46,795 nucleotides of DNA from JAAEUB01 sp964550345 (GCA_964550345.1 CAZJYZ010000021.1:1-46795), one strand, 5' to 3'. Shown: positions 16,276 to 24,978, numbered from the stretch's first letter. Notes: generated by a model from the letters alone, not told the origin. Program-made: numbers and translations.

Positions 16276-16773
16276 TCAGACACCGCCGCTATGGACAACC
16301 TCATAATAGAGCTTTTCCAGTTCGTTTTTATGCTTTGTTTCCTCTTCCGCCAGCATCTGGAAAAGCTCCTTCAATGGCCCTGACGGGGTCTCTCGGGCGA
16401 GGGCGTGATATTGCTCCATCGCCGCGTTCTCACGGGTTAGCGCATATTGTAATACGGTCTGATCATCAGGGTTCTCGCCCAAATCCGGCACCTGAATACA
16501 ATCCGAAAACTTACGGTCACTTGGCGGGCGTTTGATCCGGGTTTCCAGCAGCTCTGACAAATCCTCACGCTCGGCCCAGCCGGAAAACAGATCAACATGC
16601 TCCTGTTCTTCCTCGACCAGCTCCTCGACCAGATACCGAAGTTGCTTGGACACTTTTGGCACGAGATCGGTATAGAAATCACGCGCGGTTTCTTCAAACG
16701 CAGTGGCCGTTTTTAGAACCTCACGCAAAGTAGTCATTTTCTTTAGTTTCTTATATCCACGTCCTTCAGGCAT
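16276..16773 (-). CDS. Ferritin-like / rubrerythrin-type di-iron protein
   Basis: 165 residues forming a four-helix di-iron bundle: EETARDFYTDL in helix 1, VEEEQEHVDLF in helix 2, ENAAMEQYHALA in helix 3 and LAEEETKHKNELE in helix 4 supply the expected Glu and Glu-x2-His ligands. No rubredoxin domain is present. Relatives reduce peroxide or bind iron. It is the last gene of the Mrp/complex-I-like operon and starts inside the preceding gene: ATG 16773 overlaps the upstream stop by eight bases and has AGGGG seven bases upstream. ATG 16737 (MTTLREVL) is the alternative start. Co-expression suggests protection of, or iron supply to, an iron-sulfur-rich redox complex; this is inference. Confidence 0.8.
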   Translation of the reverse strand: MPEGRGYKKLKKMTTLREVLKTATAFEETARDFYTDLVPKVSKQLRYLVEELVEEEQEHVDLFSGWAEREDLSELLETRIKRPPSDRKFSDCIQVPDLGENPDDQTVLQYALTRENAAMEQYHALARETPSGPLKELFQMLAEEETKHKNELEKLYYEVVHSGGV

Positions 16774-18568
16774 CCTTATTCCCCTTCTGTACAAAAGCGG
16801 CCTCGATGCTTTTGGCTATCTTGTGCCCGTCTGCCACTGCGTGCACCACGTCGGGCCCGCGCACGCAATCGCCACCGGCCCACAGCCAGCCGACTGAGGT
16901 CCGGCCATCCTCATCAACCGCAACCCGGCCACGGTTCCATTCAAGCTCCTCTGTCAACGCTTCGCCCAACAGGTTTACATCCGCCATCTGGCCAATCGCC
17001 TCGATCACCATATCGCCCTCGTGCAGGCGCTCATCGGCCTCGTCATAGCTGGGTGCAAAGCGGCCATCTTGATCAAAGATCGACTTTACCGCCCACGTAC
17101 GCAGCCCCTTCAGTCGGCCCGCCTTGGTGGTCACAATCTCTTGCGGGCCGCGCGCGTCAAGGATTTCAATCCCTTCTTCAAAGCTTTCCCTGATCTCATC
17201 GGGATCAGCCAGAAAATGCGTAAAATCCTCCAGAGCGGTGACGGTTAGCTGAACTTTGCCATGTGTTTGCTTTTGCAGCCGGGCAAGTGAACGGGCAATG
17301 TCCATCGCCACATTGCCACCGCCGATCACCACGGCGCTTTTCGAAATGCTGATCTTTTCGCCCTCGGTGATCTGGCGCAGCATCTCAACCGCCTTGCCCA
17401 CATTCGGGTTGTCTGAGCCGGGAATGCGTGTCGAGCGGCCCAAATGCAGGCCAATGGACATCACCACCGCATCAAATTTATCGCGCAGATCCTCCATCTG
17501 AACGTCCACGCCAATTCGTGAATTCAGACGCAGATCAACCCCCAGCCCGGTGATCACAGAAATCTCATGATCCAGAACATCATAAGGCATGCGATATTCC
17601 GGGATGCCATAGCGTAGCATGCCCCCTGCCCCGGCCCGCGCCTCATAGAGTGTGACGGCATGGCCGGCTTTTGCCAGATCAAAGGCAGCGGTCAACCCGG
17701 CGGGTCCGGCGCCTATAATGGCCACTTTGCGCCCGGTCGGAGCGGCGGGCTTGCCGACAATGTCGCTGTAGCGCTCGGGCGGCACCTGATCGGTGATGTG
17801 GCGTTTAAGCCAGCGGATCGCAATCGGATCCCCATTATGCTGCGCGGCGCAGACGGTTTCGCATTTATGCGTACATACCCGCCCGCAGGTCTGGCTGAAC
17901 GGGTTAGTGTCATAAAGGATCTCCAGACCCTTTTCATAATCGCCGTCGCGGATCGCCGCGATGTAGTTCGGCACATCCATATGGGCCGGGCAAGTGGCGA
18001 CACAAATCCCGCATTCGACGCAACGGTCCGCCTCGATGATTGCCTCTTCAATGCTGTATCCCCTGGCAATCTCGTCGAAATTTCCGATCCGGTCTTCGGG
18101 CGCCATTTCTGGCATCTCTACGCGTTCATGCGGGGTCAGCACGTGGTGTTCGGGGCGGTGATAGCCCTTTTCACTGTCGTTCCAGGGCTTGTCGTCGGCC
18201 CCGGGGAAAAACCGAAAGGCGTCAGGATCAGGGTCGGCCCATTGATAGAGGTTCGACATATTCAGCGATCCGGTCATGCAGACATCGACACAAAGCGCAC
18301 ACCAGCAGCAGCGTCCGTAATCTATCCGCGGACGCAGGCCGCTGTCACCGTCCCTGGCCTCGATCCCGTCGATGGGCAGCATATCAATGGCACCGTTCTG
18401 GCAGATTGCTTCGCAGGTGCCACAACCGATGCATTTAGCCATGTCATTTTGGTGAAAGCCCCGATAACGCTCCGCTGCTTCGCGTGCGATTGGATCCTTG
18501 ATCGAGACCGGTTCCTCAAAAAGGTACTTCCAGGCCCGAAACGGTGACAGGATATCTTTTGCAGCCAT
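16766..18568 (-). CDS. NuoI/MbxN-like ferredoxin fused to a GltD/NfnB-like FAD-NAD(P)H oxidoreductase
   Basis: 600-residue electron-input subunit. Residues 40-105 resemble the 2x[4Fe-4S] subunit I of complex I: C46-x2-C49-x2-C52-x3-C56 and C87-x2-C90-x2-C93-x3-C97. Residues 175-245 resemble the N-terminal Fe-S domain of GltD: C183/186/189/193 (CVECGICVATC) and C228/232/236/240. Then comes an FAD-binding GAGPAG motif at 286-291, AGGMLRYGIPEYRMP, an NAD(P)-type GGGNVAMDIARS motif (417-428), and a C-terminal FAD closure (WAGGDCVRGPDVVHAVADG). The protein can thus carry electrons between NAD(P)H, FAD and up to four clusters. It is encoded three bases after the NuoD-like gene. In MBX/MBS operons the matching position is the N subunit, where no flavoprotein is fused. 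Predicted to be cytoplasmic and docked on the complex. Confidence 0.85.
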   Translation of the reverse strand: MAAKDILSPFRAWKYLFEEPVSIKDPIAREAAERYRGFHQNDMAKCIGCGTCEAICQNGAIDMLPIDGIEARDGDSGLRPRIDYGRCCWCALCVDVCMTGSLNMSNLYQWADPDPDAFRFFPGADDKPWNDSEKGYHRPEHHVLTPHERVEMPEMAPEDRIGNFDEIARGYSIEEAIIEADRCVECGICVATCPAHMDVPNYIAAIRDGDYEKGLEILYDTNPFSQTCGRVCTHKCETVCAAQHNGDPIAIRWLKRHITDQVPPERYSDIVGKPAAPTGRKVAIIGAGPAGLTAAFDLAKAGHAVTLYEARAGAGGMLRYGIPEYRMPYDVLDHEISVITGLGVDLRLNSRIGVDVQMEDLRDKFDAVVMSIGLHLGRSTRIPGSDNPNVGKAVEMLRQITEGEKISISKSAVVIGGGNVAMDIARSLARLQKQTHGKVQLTVTALEDFTHFLADPDEIRESFEEGIEILDARGPQEIVTTKAGRLKGLRTWAVKSIFDQDGRFAPSYDEADERLHEGDMVIEAIGQMADVNLLGEALTEELEWNRGRVAVDEDGRTSVGWLWAGGDCVRGPDVVHAVADGHKIAKSIEAAFVQKGNKDA

Positions 18569-18570
18569 GT

Positions 18571-19743
18571 CTACCTCTCAATTTCCGGCGGATAGGTGTG
18601 CAAAGACACCATGAGTGCCGCGACATCCGAAATATTGACGCCGACAATCAAATGCTCAAGCAAGGCCATTGCATGAGTATAGGAAGGTCCGCGCACATTG
18701 ACCCGGCGTGGATAGCCGCTGCCATCCGTCACCAGATAATAGCCATATTCGCCGCGTGAGCATTCGCCGCGCTTATAGGTCTCGCCCCGAGGAATTTTCC
18801 AGTGCAGCACGTTGGGCAGCTTCGTCATATAGGGGCCGCCATCAGGCATTTTAGCGAGTATCTGGCGGATCAGGTCCACTGACAGATGCGTATCCTGACG
18901 CCGCACTTCGGCGCGCGTGAATATGTCAGATGCCGTCCCGGTCGGCACCTCAAAGTCCAGCTGGTCATATTTCAGATAGGGCTGATCCTTGCGCAAATCC
19001 TTGGCCACCCCGCCGGCGCGGGCATTGGGACCGGTGACGCCGTAAGTTTCAAACAATGCAGGGTCAATTATGCCAACGCCGATTGTGCGTTTCTTGAAAA
19101 CGGCATTTTGGAACATGACCTCCTGCACGTCTTTCAGGACCCGCTCGACCTCCAGCAAAGTTTCCTCCAGCCGCGCTTTGAAGCCTTCCGGCAACCCGTC
19201 GCGCACCCCGCCGGGCAGGATGAACATGTGATAGATGCGCGCGCCGGTCATTTCCTCAAATCGGTCCAGCATCAGGTCGCGGGCGTAGGTTGTCCATTGA
19301 CCGATGACGCCCAGCCCAAGGCTGCCAGCCTGCCCGCCCAGATACATCAAGTACGAGTTCAGCCGCCCCATCTCGAGAATAAGCATGCGGATCCAATCGG
19401 CTGCCTCGGGCACTTCGATGCCCGCCAGTTCCTCGACCGCGGCCGCATAGAGGTATTCGTTGAAATCAGGCTCGGGCACGCAGATGCGGCAGACAATGGG
19501 AAAGCACTGAATGAACGTCCGCCGCTCCATCAGCTTTTCAAAGCCGCGATGCAGATACCCTACATGGGTGCGCCCCTGAACCACCTCGTCCCCGCACACG
19601 ATCAACTCGACCGACATGTTGCCGGTGATGCCGGGGTGGTTCGGGCCCTGCCAGAGCTTCAGATACTTGCCCGATTCCAGATCAAAATCACAGCTGCCAT
19701 CAGCGCGTTTTTCCGGGTATTGGCTGCGGTCAGGTTCAAACAT
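18571..19743 (-). CDS. NuoD / group-4 hydrogenase large-subunit-like protein without a NiFe site (MbxL-like)
   Basis: 390 residues. Belongs to the 49-kDa/hydrogenase large-subunit family: GPNHPGITGNMSVEL, VGYLHRGFEKLMERR, GIEVPEAADWIRMLILEMGRLNSYL, GECSRGEYGYYLVTDGSGYPRRVNVRGPSY and a C-terminal ISDVAALMVSLHTY. The active-site region reads FPIVC85-R-I-C88-VPEP. Aligned with hydrogenases, only the first Ni ligand is kept (C88); the second is Glu91, an extra Cys85 appears, and the C-terminal CxxC is absent (TYPPEIER). So it cannot hold NiFe, nor does it carry the Asp residues complex I has here. It starts eight bases inside nuoC. It should pair with the NuoB-like subunit on the membrane surface; the reaction at this site is unknown. 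Confidence 0.85.
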   Translation of the reverse strand: MFEPDRSQYPEKRADGSCDFDLESGKYLKLWQGPNHPGITGNMSVELIVCGDEVVQGRTHVGYLHRGFEKLMERRTFIQCFPIVCRICVPEPDFNEYLYAAAVEELAGIEVPEAADWIRMLILEMGRLNSYLMYLGGQAGSLGLGVIGQWTTYARDLMLDRFEEMTGARIYHMFILPGGVRDGLPEGFKARLEETLLEVERVLKDVQEVMFQNAVFKKRTIGVGIIDPALFETYGVTGPNARAGGVAKDLRKDQPYLKYDQLDFEVPTGTASDIFTRAEVRRQDTHLSVDLIRQILAKMPDGGPYMTKLPNVLHWKIPRGETYKRGECSRGEYGYYLVTDGSGYPRRVNVRGPSYTHAMALLEHLIVGVNISDVAALMVSLHTYPPEIER

Positions 19744-20287
19744 CGCCTTCGCCTTTCTCCGGATTCAGCTCTTGTTTCATATGCTCAGTCGGGTCGCGGG
19801 TTTCGCGCCCGGCCCGGTGGGTAAAGTTTTCCTCGCTGAATTTTAACGTATCAAAGTCACGCCGGTAGGGCGGTGGGCCGACCCAGCCTTCCAGGATGAA
19901 CTCTTCGTCCACACGGGGGCTGCCGGGGAAGTCGATGCCAAACATCTCATAGAGTTCGCGCTGATAGGTTTCGGCCGTTGGCCAAAGGTCGTGGATCGTT
20001 TCCATACTGGCCTTGTCGCGCGGCAGCATCACGCGGAGACCGATGTCACAAGCCATAGCGCGGTTGTTCAGCAGGTAGGTAAGCTGAAACTGACCCTCTT
20101 CCAGCCAGTCGACGGCGGTCAGTAGCACCAGATGCGAAAACCCCTCCTGATCACGCAGGTAAGACAAAGCCGCGCGCAGGTTTTTTACCGCGACTGTAGC
20201 AAAGACCAGATCGGCACGTTGCTGCACGACGCCTTTGAGGGCGACGCGGGTCTTGAGGTTTTTCACAACGTCTTTCATCACCCTCAC
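19736..20287 (-). CDS. NuoC / hydrogenase-type 30-kDa subunit (MbxK-like)
   Basis: About 180 residues, the complex I 30-kDa fold: LVLLTAVDWLEEGQFQLTYLL, the conserved acidic-aromatic motif in AETYQRELYEMFGIDFPGSPR, and GPPPYRRDFDTLKF near the end. It binds the NuoD-like subunit in the peripheral arm and has no cofactor. It begins with GTG at 20287 overlapping the TGA of the preceding gene (GTGA), with an in-frame ATG at 20278 as an alternative start. Its end overlaps the next gene by eight bases. Confidence 0.87.
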   Translation of the reverse strand: MRVMKDVVKNLKTRVALKGVVQQRADLVFATVAVKNLRAALSYLRDQEGFSHLVLLTAVDWLEEGQFQLTYLLNNRAMACDIGLRVMLPRDKASMETIHDLWPTAETYQRELYEMFGIDFPGSPRVDEEFILEGWVGPPPYRRDFDTLKFSEENFTHRAGRETRDPTEHMKQELNPEKGEGDV

Positions 20288-20952
20288 CAGTTATAATCCG
20301 GCATGTCCCAATCATGGATCACTGCCTTCTGGTTTGCCTTGTAACGCTCGAAATTCTCCGCGTAATCGTTCGCACCTTCGGCCTTGCCAGCGCGAATGAT
20401 CTTTTTCAGGTCCTCAAACCCCTTCAGCAGGGCCTCGGGCCGGGGCATGCAGCCGACGATGTACATGTCCACGGGCAGGTATTCATCAAGCTTCTTGATG
20501 GTGTTGTAGCTGTCAAAATACATGCCGCCATTGATGGTGCAGGATCCCAGCCCGACCACGTATTTCGGCCCCTGCATCTGTTCATAAGAGCGGATCGCGC
20601 GTTTCAGGGTTTTCACCGACAGATAGCCCGAAATCATCAGCAGGTTTGCCTGCCTTGGCGTCGGACGCCACTGGATGCCATAGCGGTAGGCGTCAAAGCG
20701 CGGGGTCATCAAAGGTCGCATTTCAATCGCACCACAGCCAGTGCCAAAACCAAGGATCCACAGGCTTTCAGACCGCGCCCAGTTGAAAAAGTCCTCGACG
20801 ATCTTCACGTAGACCGGCTGGTGCGCCTTCGGAGGCTCGGTGCAGAAATAATCTTCAAGAGGATCAACCTCAAACTCGAACCCGTCGGGGCCGGTGATTT
20901 TACGCTTCTCCAGTTCGGGGCGCAGTGGGAATTTTCTTGTTTCGTCGTTCAT
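20284..20952 (-). CDS. NuoB / hydrogenase small-subunit-like protein with a changed proximal cluster site (MbxJ-like)
   Basis: 222 residues. The proximal [4Fe-4S] subunit of the complex I superfamily: FGTGC73GAIEMRPLMTPRFDAYRYG, ISGYLSVKTLKRAIRSYEQM, VGLGSC138TINGGMYFDSYN and IVGC168MPRPEALL. Complex I has a tandem Cys-Cys at the first site and hydrogenases have C-x2-C; here there is one Cys followed by Gly (the DNA reads TGT GGT). Three cluster ligands remain, so the fourth must come from elsewhere or be absent. N-terminal and C-terminal extensions are longer than in NuoB. The start lies one base after the NuoH-like stop. Together with the NuoD-like protein it should form the catalytic or terminal redox site. 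Confidence 0.85.
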   Translation of the reverse strand: MNDETRKFPLRPELEKRKITGPDGFEFEVDPLEDYFCTEPPKAHQPVYVKIVEDFFNWARSESLWILGFGTGCGAIEMRPLMTPRFDAYRYGIQWRPTPRQANLLMISGYLSVKTLKRAIRSYEQMQGPKYVVGLGSCTINGGMYFDSYNTIKKLDEYLPVDMYIVGCMPRPEALLKGFEDLKKIIRAGKAEGANDYAENFERYKANQKAVIHDWDMPDYNW

Positions 20953-20953
20953 A

Positions 20954-21859
20954 TTACACCCAATATAGCCCGATCAGTGCCAGCGGCAGGCCCCAGATCA
21001 GGAAGAAACGCACCGATTGTTCCACCCGGAACCGCGGGAACACCACGCCGACAAAGGCCGAAACCAGATACAGCAGGAAAGCCTTGAGGAAGAAAACCGG
21101 CCAGCTTGCCGCTCCACCAAAAAACAGCGCCATATAGATGGTTATTTTGGCGATCGGGAAAATGTTACGGTTGGTCTGCATCAGGGCCAGATAGGCCGAG
21201 TGGTATTCCGTTGGAGGACCAATCGGGATCTCCTGCGGTGCCAGAACCACGTCAAATGGGGATCGCATCATGGAACCGAGAAAACCCAGCATCGCGGCAG
21301 CCACCGCAAAGGGGTTGGTAAACAGGGTCCAGTTCAACATGCCACCTTGTTGGGCAGCAACGATTTCGGTCACGTTCAGGGTCTGGTATTGCAGGGCAAC
21401 GGCGAAGACGGCGATGGCGAAAGGAAGCTCCGCTGTGGTGACCTGTGACAGGCCACGCGATACGCCAATGGCCGAATAAGGATGGCCGCTTTCGCCGGCC
21501 CCCAAAGCCATGCCCAGCGTTCCGAAAAAGACGAAATAAAGCGCCAGGATCAAATCCCCTGAAAACGAGAAATTGGCGTGCATGACCGAGCCATAGATTG
21601 TCGGTACAAACAGCAGCAGACCAATACCGCCAGTCAGGCGGAAGACCGGGCCAAGATAGAACATATATCCGTGCGTAATCTTGGAGCGCATGGCGTAGTT
21701 TTTGATCAGGTCGATATAGTTTTGATAGACACGGATGCCGTAACGCCGCCCTGCCCGCGCACCCATTTTGCGGATGATTGCCGTCATGATCAGACCGTAA
21801 TTCAGCACGATGAACAGGGTCAAAAGTGCGTAGGGAATTTTGATCCAATCGAAATCCAT
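20954..21859 (-). CDS. NuoH / MbhM-like membrane subunit
   Basis: 301 residues with about eight hydrophobic helices, the subunit linking the redox arm to the ion-pumping modules. Family features are GARAGRRYGIRVYQNYIDLIKNYAMR (first cytoplasmic loop), GESGHPYSAIGVSRGLSQVTTAELPFAIAVFA (helix with the conserved Glu) and RSPFDVVLAPQEIPIGPPTEYHSAYLAL, the acidic loop region near the quinone or ion channel in relatives. The pattern is closer to hydrogenase-type (MbhM/HyfC) than to true NuoH. ATG 21859 overlaps the previous stop (TGATG) and has AGGGGG seven bases upstream; a GTG at 21862 is less likely. Confidence 0.88.
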   Translation of the reverse strand: MDFDWIKIPYALLTLFIVLNYGLIMTAIIRKMGARAGRRYGIRVYQNYIDLIKNYAMRSKITHGYMFYLGPVFRLTGGIGLLLFVPTIYGSVMHANFSFSGDLILALYFVFFGTLGMALGAGESGHPYSAIGVSRGLSQVTTAELPFAIAVFAVALQYQTLNVTEIVAAQQGGMLNWTLFTNPFAVAAAMLGFLGSMMRSPFDVVLAPQEIPIGPPTEYHSAYLALMQTNRNIFPIAKITIYMALFFGGAASWPVFFLKAFLLYLVSAFVGVVFPRFRVEQSVRFFLIWGLPLALIGLYWV

Positions 21860-24800
21860 CACGATACCCCCTGCAATATCAGGTATATCCCAACCACAAA
21901 GCCGATCAGGTGGTAGGCATATTGTTGCCCGTCACCTGTATAAAACCGGCGTGCGAAATCGGCGGTGGCATGCAAGGCCCCCGTGAGCGCGCTCCAAAAC
22001 CCTGTGGCCAACGGTGTCAGTAAAAAGCCCAGCGCCTTGCGGTAAGGCGCAAAGAAATTCCAGGCGAAATGCGTGGTCTCGGGTCGGTGGGGCCGTTCGG
22101 CGGCAAAGACGATGTTGAATTGTTTAACCTTTTGCGCCTTGTGATTCAGTGCCAGCAGCAAAAGGAAAACCAGGGCAAAGATGCCACCCGTGACGATCAT
22201 GATCGAAACCGGGCTCCAATATCCAAAGTCTGAAAAGATCGTCAGGCCGTCCCAGCGCAGTCCGTTTTCGGTAAAGATAGTGCCGAGGTAAGAGTTCACT
22301 TTGCGCAACGCCAGCCCCGGAACCACGGCAAAACCCAACAGGAAAACGACATAAATCATCTGTGGCAGGATGATCCAGAACGGCGCTTCTTTGACATGCC
22401 GGTTTTCATCCTTCAGCTGACCCAGAAAGATCGTGTGGATCAGGCGAAAGAGGTACAGAAAAGCGATAGGTCCCGACAGGAAGATGATCAGCATCGGCAG
22501 TCTGGCTTCGCTTGCCATGATGGCGTTGTAGAAAATCCAGCGCCCGCCAAACCCTGACAGGGGCGGCACACCCGACACGGCGATAATCCCGATCAGCACG
22601 GCGATGAAAGACAGTGGCATCAGCGTGATCAAACCGCCCATCCGGTACATCAGCCGTGTGCCGGTACGCTTGGCAATCCCCCCGACTGACAGGAACAACA
22701 TCGACTTGTAGACATAATGGTTGATCACAAACATCAGGGCCATGAGCCATCCCAGTTGGTTCATCAGGGCGATACCGAAAATGGCGTACCCCATCTGACC
22801 GATCGAGCTATAGGCGAGCAGCCGTTTGGCATCCTCCTGAAAGGCGGCCGAGATGTTACCGATCAGGGCTGTCAGCGCCCCGATCCACAACATCAGATAG
22901 CTCAGCTCAATACCCAACAATTCAGGCGATCCCATATGCATGAACAGCACCATCAGGCCAAACAATCCTGCCTTGAGCAGAATACCGGAAACCATTGGCG
23001 ACACGTCCGTTTCAGCCTCGGCATGGGCACCCGGCAACCAGATATGCAGCCCGATAGCGGCGGTTTTGGTCATGAAACCAACAGCCAGCAGGATGAAAAC
23101 CCAGGGTGCCAGTGCTTCGCCAACCTCGGCCAGGGCCGAAATTTCAAACACCCCTTGACCGCCAGCGGCCAGTGCAAAACCTGCAAGGATGGCAAAAGCT
23201 CCGCCCAGGGAAAACTGGATATAAGAAAGCGCATGTGGTTCGGAATACCTGCCGCGCAGGATTAGGAAATATGATCCGATGGTCAGCACCTCCCAGGCGG
23301 CGAAAAAGTCAAAGCTGGTTTTTGCCACGATCAACATGGCCAGCCCCGCAAACATCAGCATTGCAGAAGGGTAAAACCCAACACGCCGCCCCCGCTCATA
23401 AAAACTGGCCAGTAAGATCACCGCACCACCCACCAGCATGACAGCCCCAAAGATCATCTGCAGGGGGTCATAGCCAGACATATTCACGTAGAAAAAGCCG
23501 ACAAGCCCGGCGATGGCCAGAACGTTTTTGACCCGCGCCGGCAGGAAATCGAGCACCAGAAAGGCTAAGGCAAAGATCAGCGGTGCATAGGTCAGAAGGT
23601 TTCCCTGTTCCGATATTGCTCCCCAGACAAACCCCGCACCCCAACCGGACAGGGCTGCGGCCATGACCACGCCAACCTTACGCAGGGGCATAGATTGCGT
23701 GCGGGTCTCCGGTTCCCGTTTCATCACCTTCCCGAACCAACGGAACAAATAAGCCGCCTCGATCAATGCGCCGATCAGGATCAGGGCGACGATACCGGAT
23801 TTTCCCGCACCGGCAAGCGCGTGAACCAGTTCCCATTTGGCATAAAAGCCGGGGAATGGCGGCAGCCCAACCAGCATCGCCATGAACGTTGCGAAGGCAA
23901 AAACCAGCAGCGGATTGCGGCGCAGGTCGGCCCAGTCCTTCAACGCTCGCCCGGCGACAATACCCGAGAGCCAGAACAGCCCGGCCTTGGCGACGGCATG
24001 GCCAATAAGCAATCCTCCTGCAATAAACAGATAGCTGTCGCCAAGCATGTCGCGCTGGCCAATGACGGCCAGGATCAACCCGGTCTGCGCCACCGAGGAA
24101 TAGCCCAAAAGCCGCCGGTCATTGGTCTGGGATAGTCCCAGAATATTGGAGGCAACGAAAGTCAGCAGCCCAACACCGGTAACAACCGCCTCCCATGGCA
24201 CGGCACCCGTTATCAACAACTTGTCGACGGCAAACAGCGCGGCAGAGCCTGTTGCAGCAGAAAGGATGGCCGAAAAACCGGGATGTGCGGCCTCGTAGAT
24301 ATCCAACGCCCAGCCATTGGCCGGGAAAGGCTTAACCTCAATGATCAGCGCCATCAGAATCAGGAAAACAGCGATCGCACCGCCCGCAGCCCCCAGCCCT
24401 GCCATATCGTCTATATTAAGCGAACCAGTCTGGTGGTAGGCAAAGATGGTGCCGATCAGCATCAGGATCGAGATGACCTGCGCAATGATCAGGTATTTGA
24501 AGCCCGCACTCAGGGCGCATTTATCTTCGGACAAAAGCACCATGCCACCGGTTGAGATTGCGGTGAGCTCAAAGAATACAAACAGATTGAACAGGTCGCG
24601 GGTCATCACGATGCCGCCAAGCGCCATGATGGCGATCAACAAAACGGCCATCGATCGCCGTCCCATGCGAAACAGTGCGCGTTTCATGTGGATGGCAGAG
24701 ACAAAACCGGTGAGGTTGATCAATAACAACAACGCCGCCTCTGCCAGCCCAACCCGCAGGTTGATCGCAAAAGGCGGCGCGCTGCCCGCTGTGTGAATAT

Positions 24801-24978
24801 CAACCGCCGGCATGCCATTCACGCCAATGGCCCAGACCCAGCTAAAGGCAATCAGGCTCATCGCTGCCAAAGCGGCCAGCGTTATTGCATGAGCCGTGGC
24901 AATCCGAACCTCGCGCAGGAAGCCCAAAAGAAACGCCGCACCAAGGCCAATGGCAATGATATATACAGCGCTTACCAT
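21859..24978 (-). CDS. Double antiporter subunit: two MrpD/NuoL-M-N-like domains in one chain
   Basis: 1039 residues, about twice the size of MrpD or NuoN, with some 28-30 hydrophobic helices. Domain 1 (about 1-425) has the family Glu137 (FFELTAISTGG), Lys216 (IEVKPFPANGW) and AHPGFSAILSAATGS. Domain 2 (about 500-930) has Glu563 (AAWEVLTIGSY), Lys638 (MTKTAAIGLHIWLPGAHAEAE) and VSGILLKAGLFG. Both therefore keep the charged residues needed for proton (or sodium) translocation. A C-terminal tail (about 960-1039) ends in one more helix. In Thermococcales MBX/MBS operons the same position holds two separate genes, H and H'. The frame is open throughout, with no sign of a sequencing join. It overlaps mrpC by seven bases. 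Confidence 0.9.
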   Translation of the reverse strand: MVSAVYIIAIGLGAAFLLGFLREVRIATAHAITLAALAAMSLIAFSWVWAIGVNGMPAVDIHTAGSAPPFAINLRVGLAEAALLLLINLTGFVSAIHMKRALFRMGRRSMAVLLIAIMALGGIVMTRDLFNLFVFFELTAISTGGMVLLSEDKCALSAGFKYLIIAQVISILMLIGTIFAYHQTGSLNIDDMAGLGAAGGAIAVFLILMALIIEVKPFPANGWALDIYEAAHPGFSAILSAATGSAALFAVDKLLITGAVPWEAVVTGVGLLTFVASNILGLSQTNDRRLLGYSSVAQTGLILAVIGQRDMLGDSYLFIAGGLLIGHAVAKAGLFWLSGIVAGRALKDWADLRRNPLLVFAFATFMAMLVGLPPFPGFYAKWELVHALAGAGKSGIVALILIGALIEAAYLFRWFGKVMKREPETRTQSMPLRKVGVVMAAALSGWGAGFVWGAISEQGNLLTYAPLIFALAFLVLDFLPARVKNVLAIAGLVGFFYVNMSGYDPLQMIFGAVMLVGGAVILLASFYERGRRVGFYPSAMLMFAGLAMLIVAKTSFDFFAAWEVLTIGSYFLILRGRYSEPHALSYIQFSLGGAFAILAGFALAAGGQGVFEISALAEVGEALAPWVFILLAVGFMTKTAAIGLHIWLPGAHAEAETDVSPMVSGILLKAGLFGLMVLFMHMGSPELLGIELSYLMLWIGALTALIGNISAAFQEDAKRLLAYSSIGQMGYAIFGIALMNQLGWLMALMFVINHYVYKSMLFLSVGGIAKRTGTRLMYRMGGLITLMPLSFIAVLIGIIAVSGVPPLSGFGGRWIFYNAIMASEARLPMLIIFLSGPIAFLYLFRLIHTIFLGQLKDENRHVKEAPFWIILPQMIYVVFLLGFAVVPGLALRKVNSYLGTIFTENGLRWDGLTIFSDFGYWSPVSIMIVTGGIFALVFLLLLALNHKAQKVKQFNIVFAAERPHRPETTHFAWNFFAPYRKALGFLLTPLATGFWSALTGALHATADFARRFYTGDGQQYAYHLIGFVVGIYLILQGVS

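Noticed and set aside
17660..18547. 295-codon plus-strand open frame opposite the flavoprotein gene
   Set aside because: It is a shadow of a strongly supported gene on the other strand; no ribosome site and no domain.
18886..19824. 312-codon plus-strand open frame opposite the NuoD-like gene
   Set aside because: Antisense shadow with unnatural composition; the minus-strand gene is certain.
18571..20952. The NuoD/NuoB-like pair as a NiFe hydrogenase
   Set aside because: Only one of the four Ni-ligand Cys remains in the large subunit and the C-terminal CxxC is absent; no hydrogenase maturation genes are near.
20314..21087. 257-codon plus-strand open frame opposite the NuoB/H-like genes
   Set aside because: Antisense shadow, no start signal, no known family.
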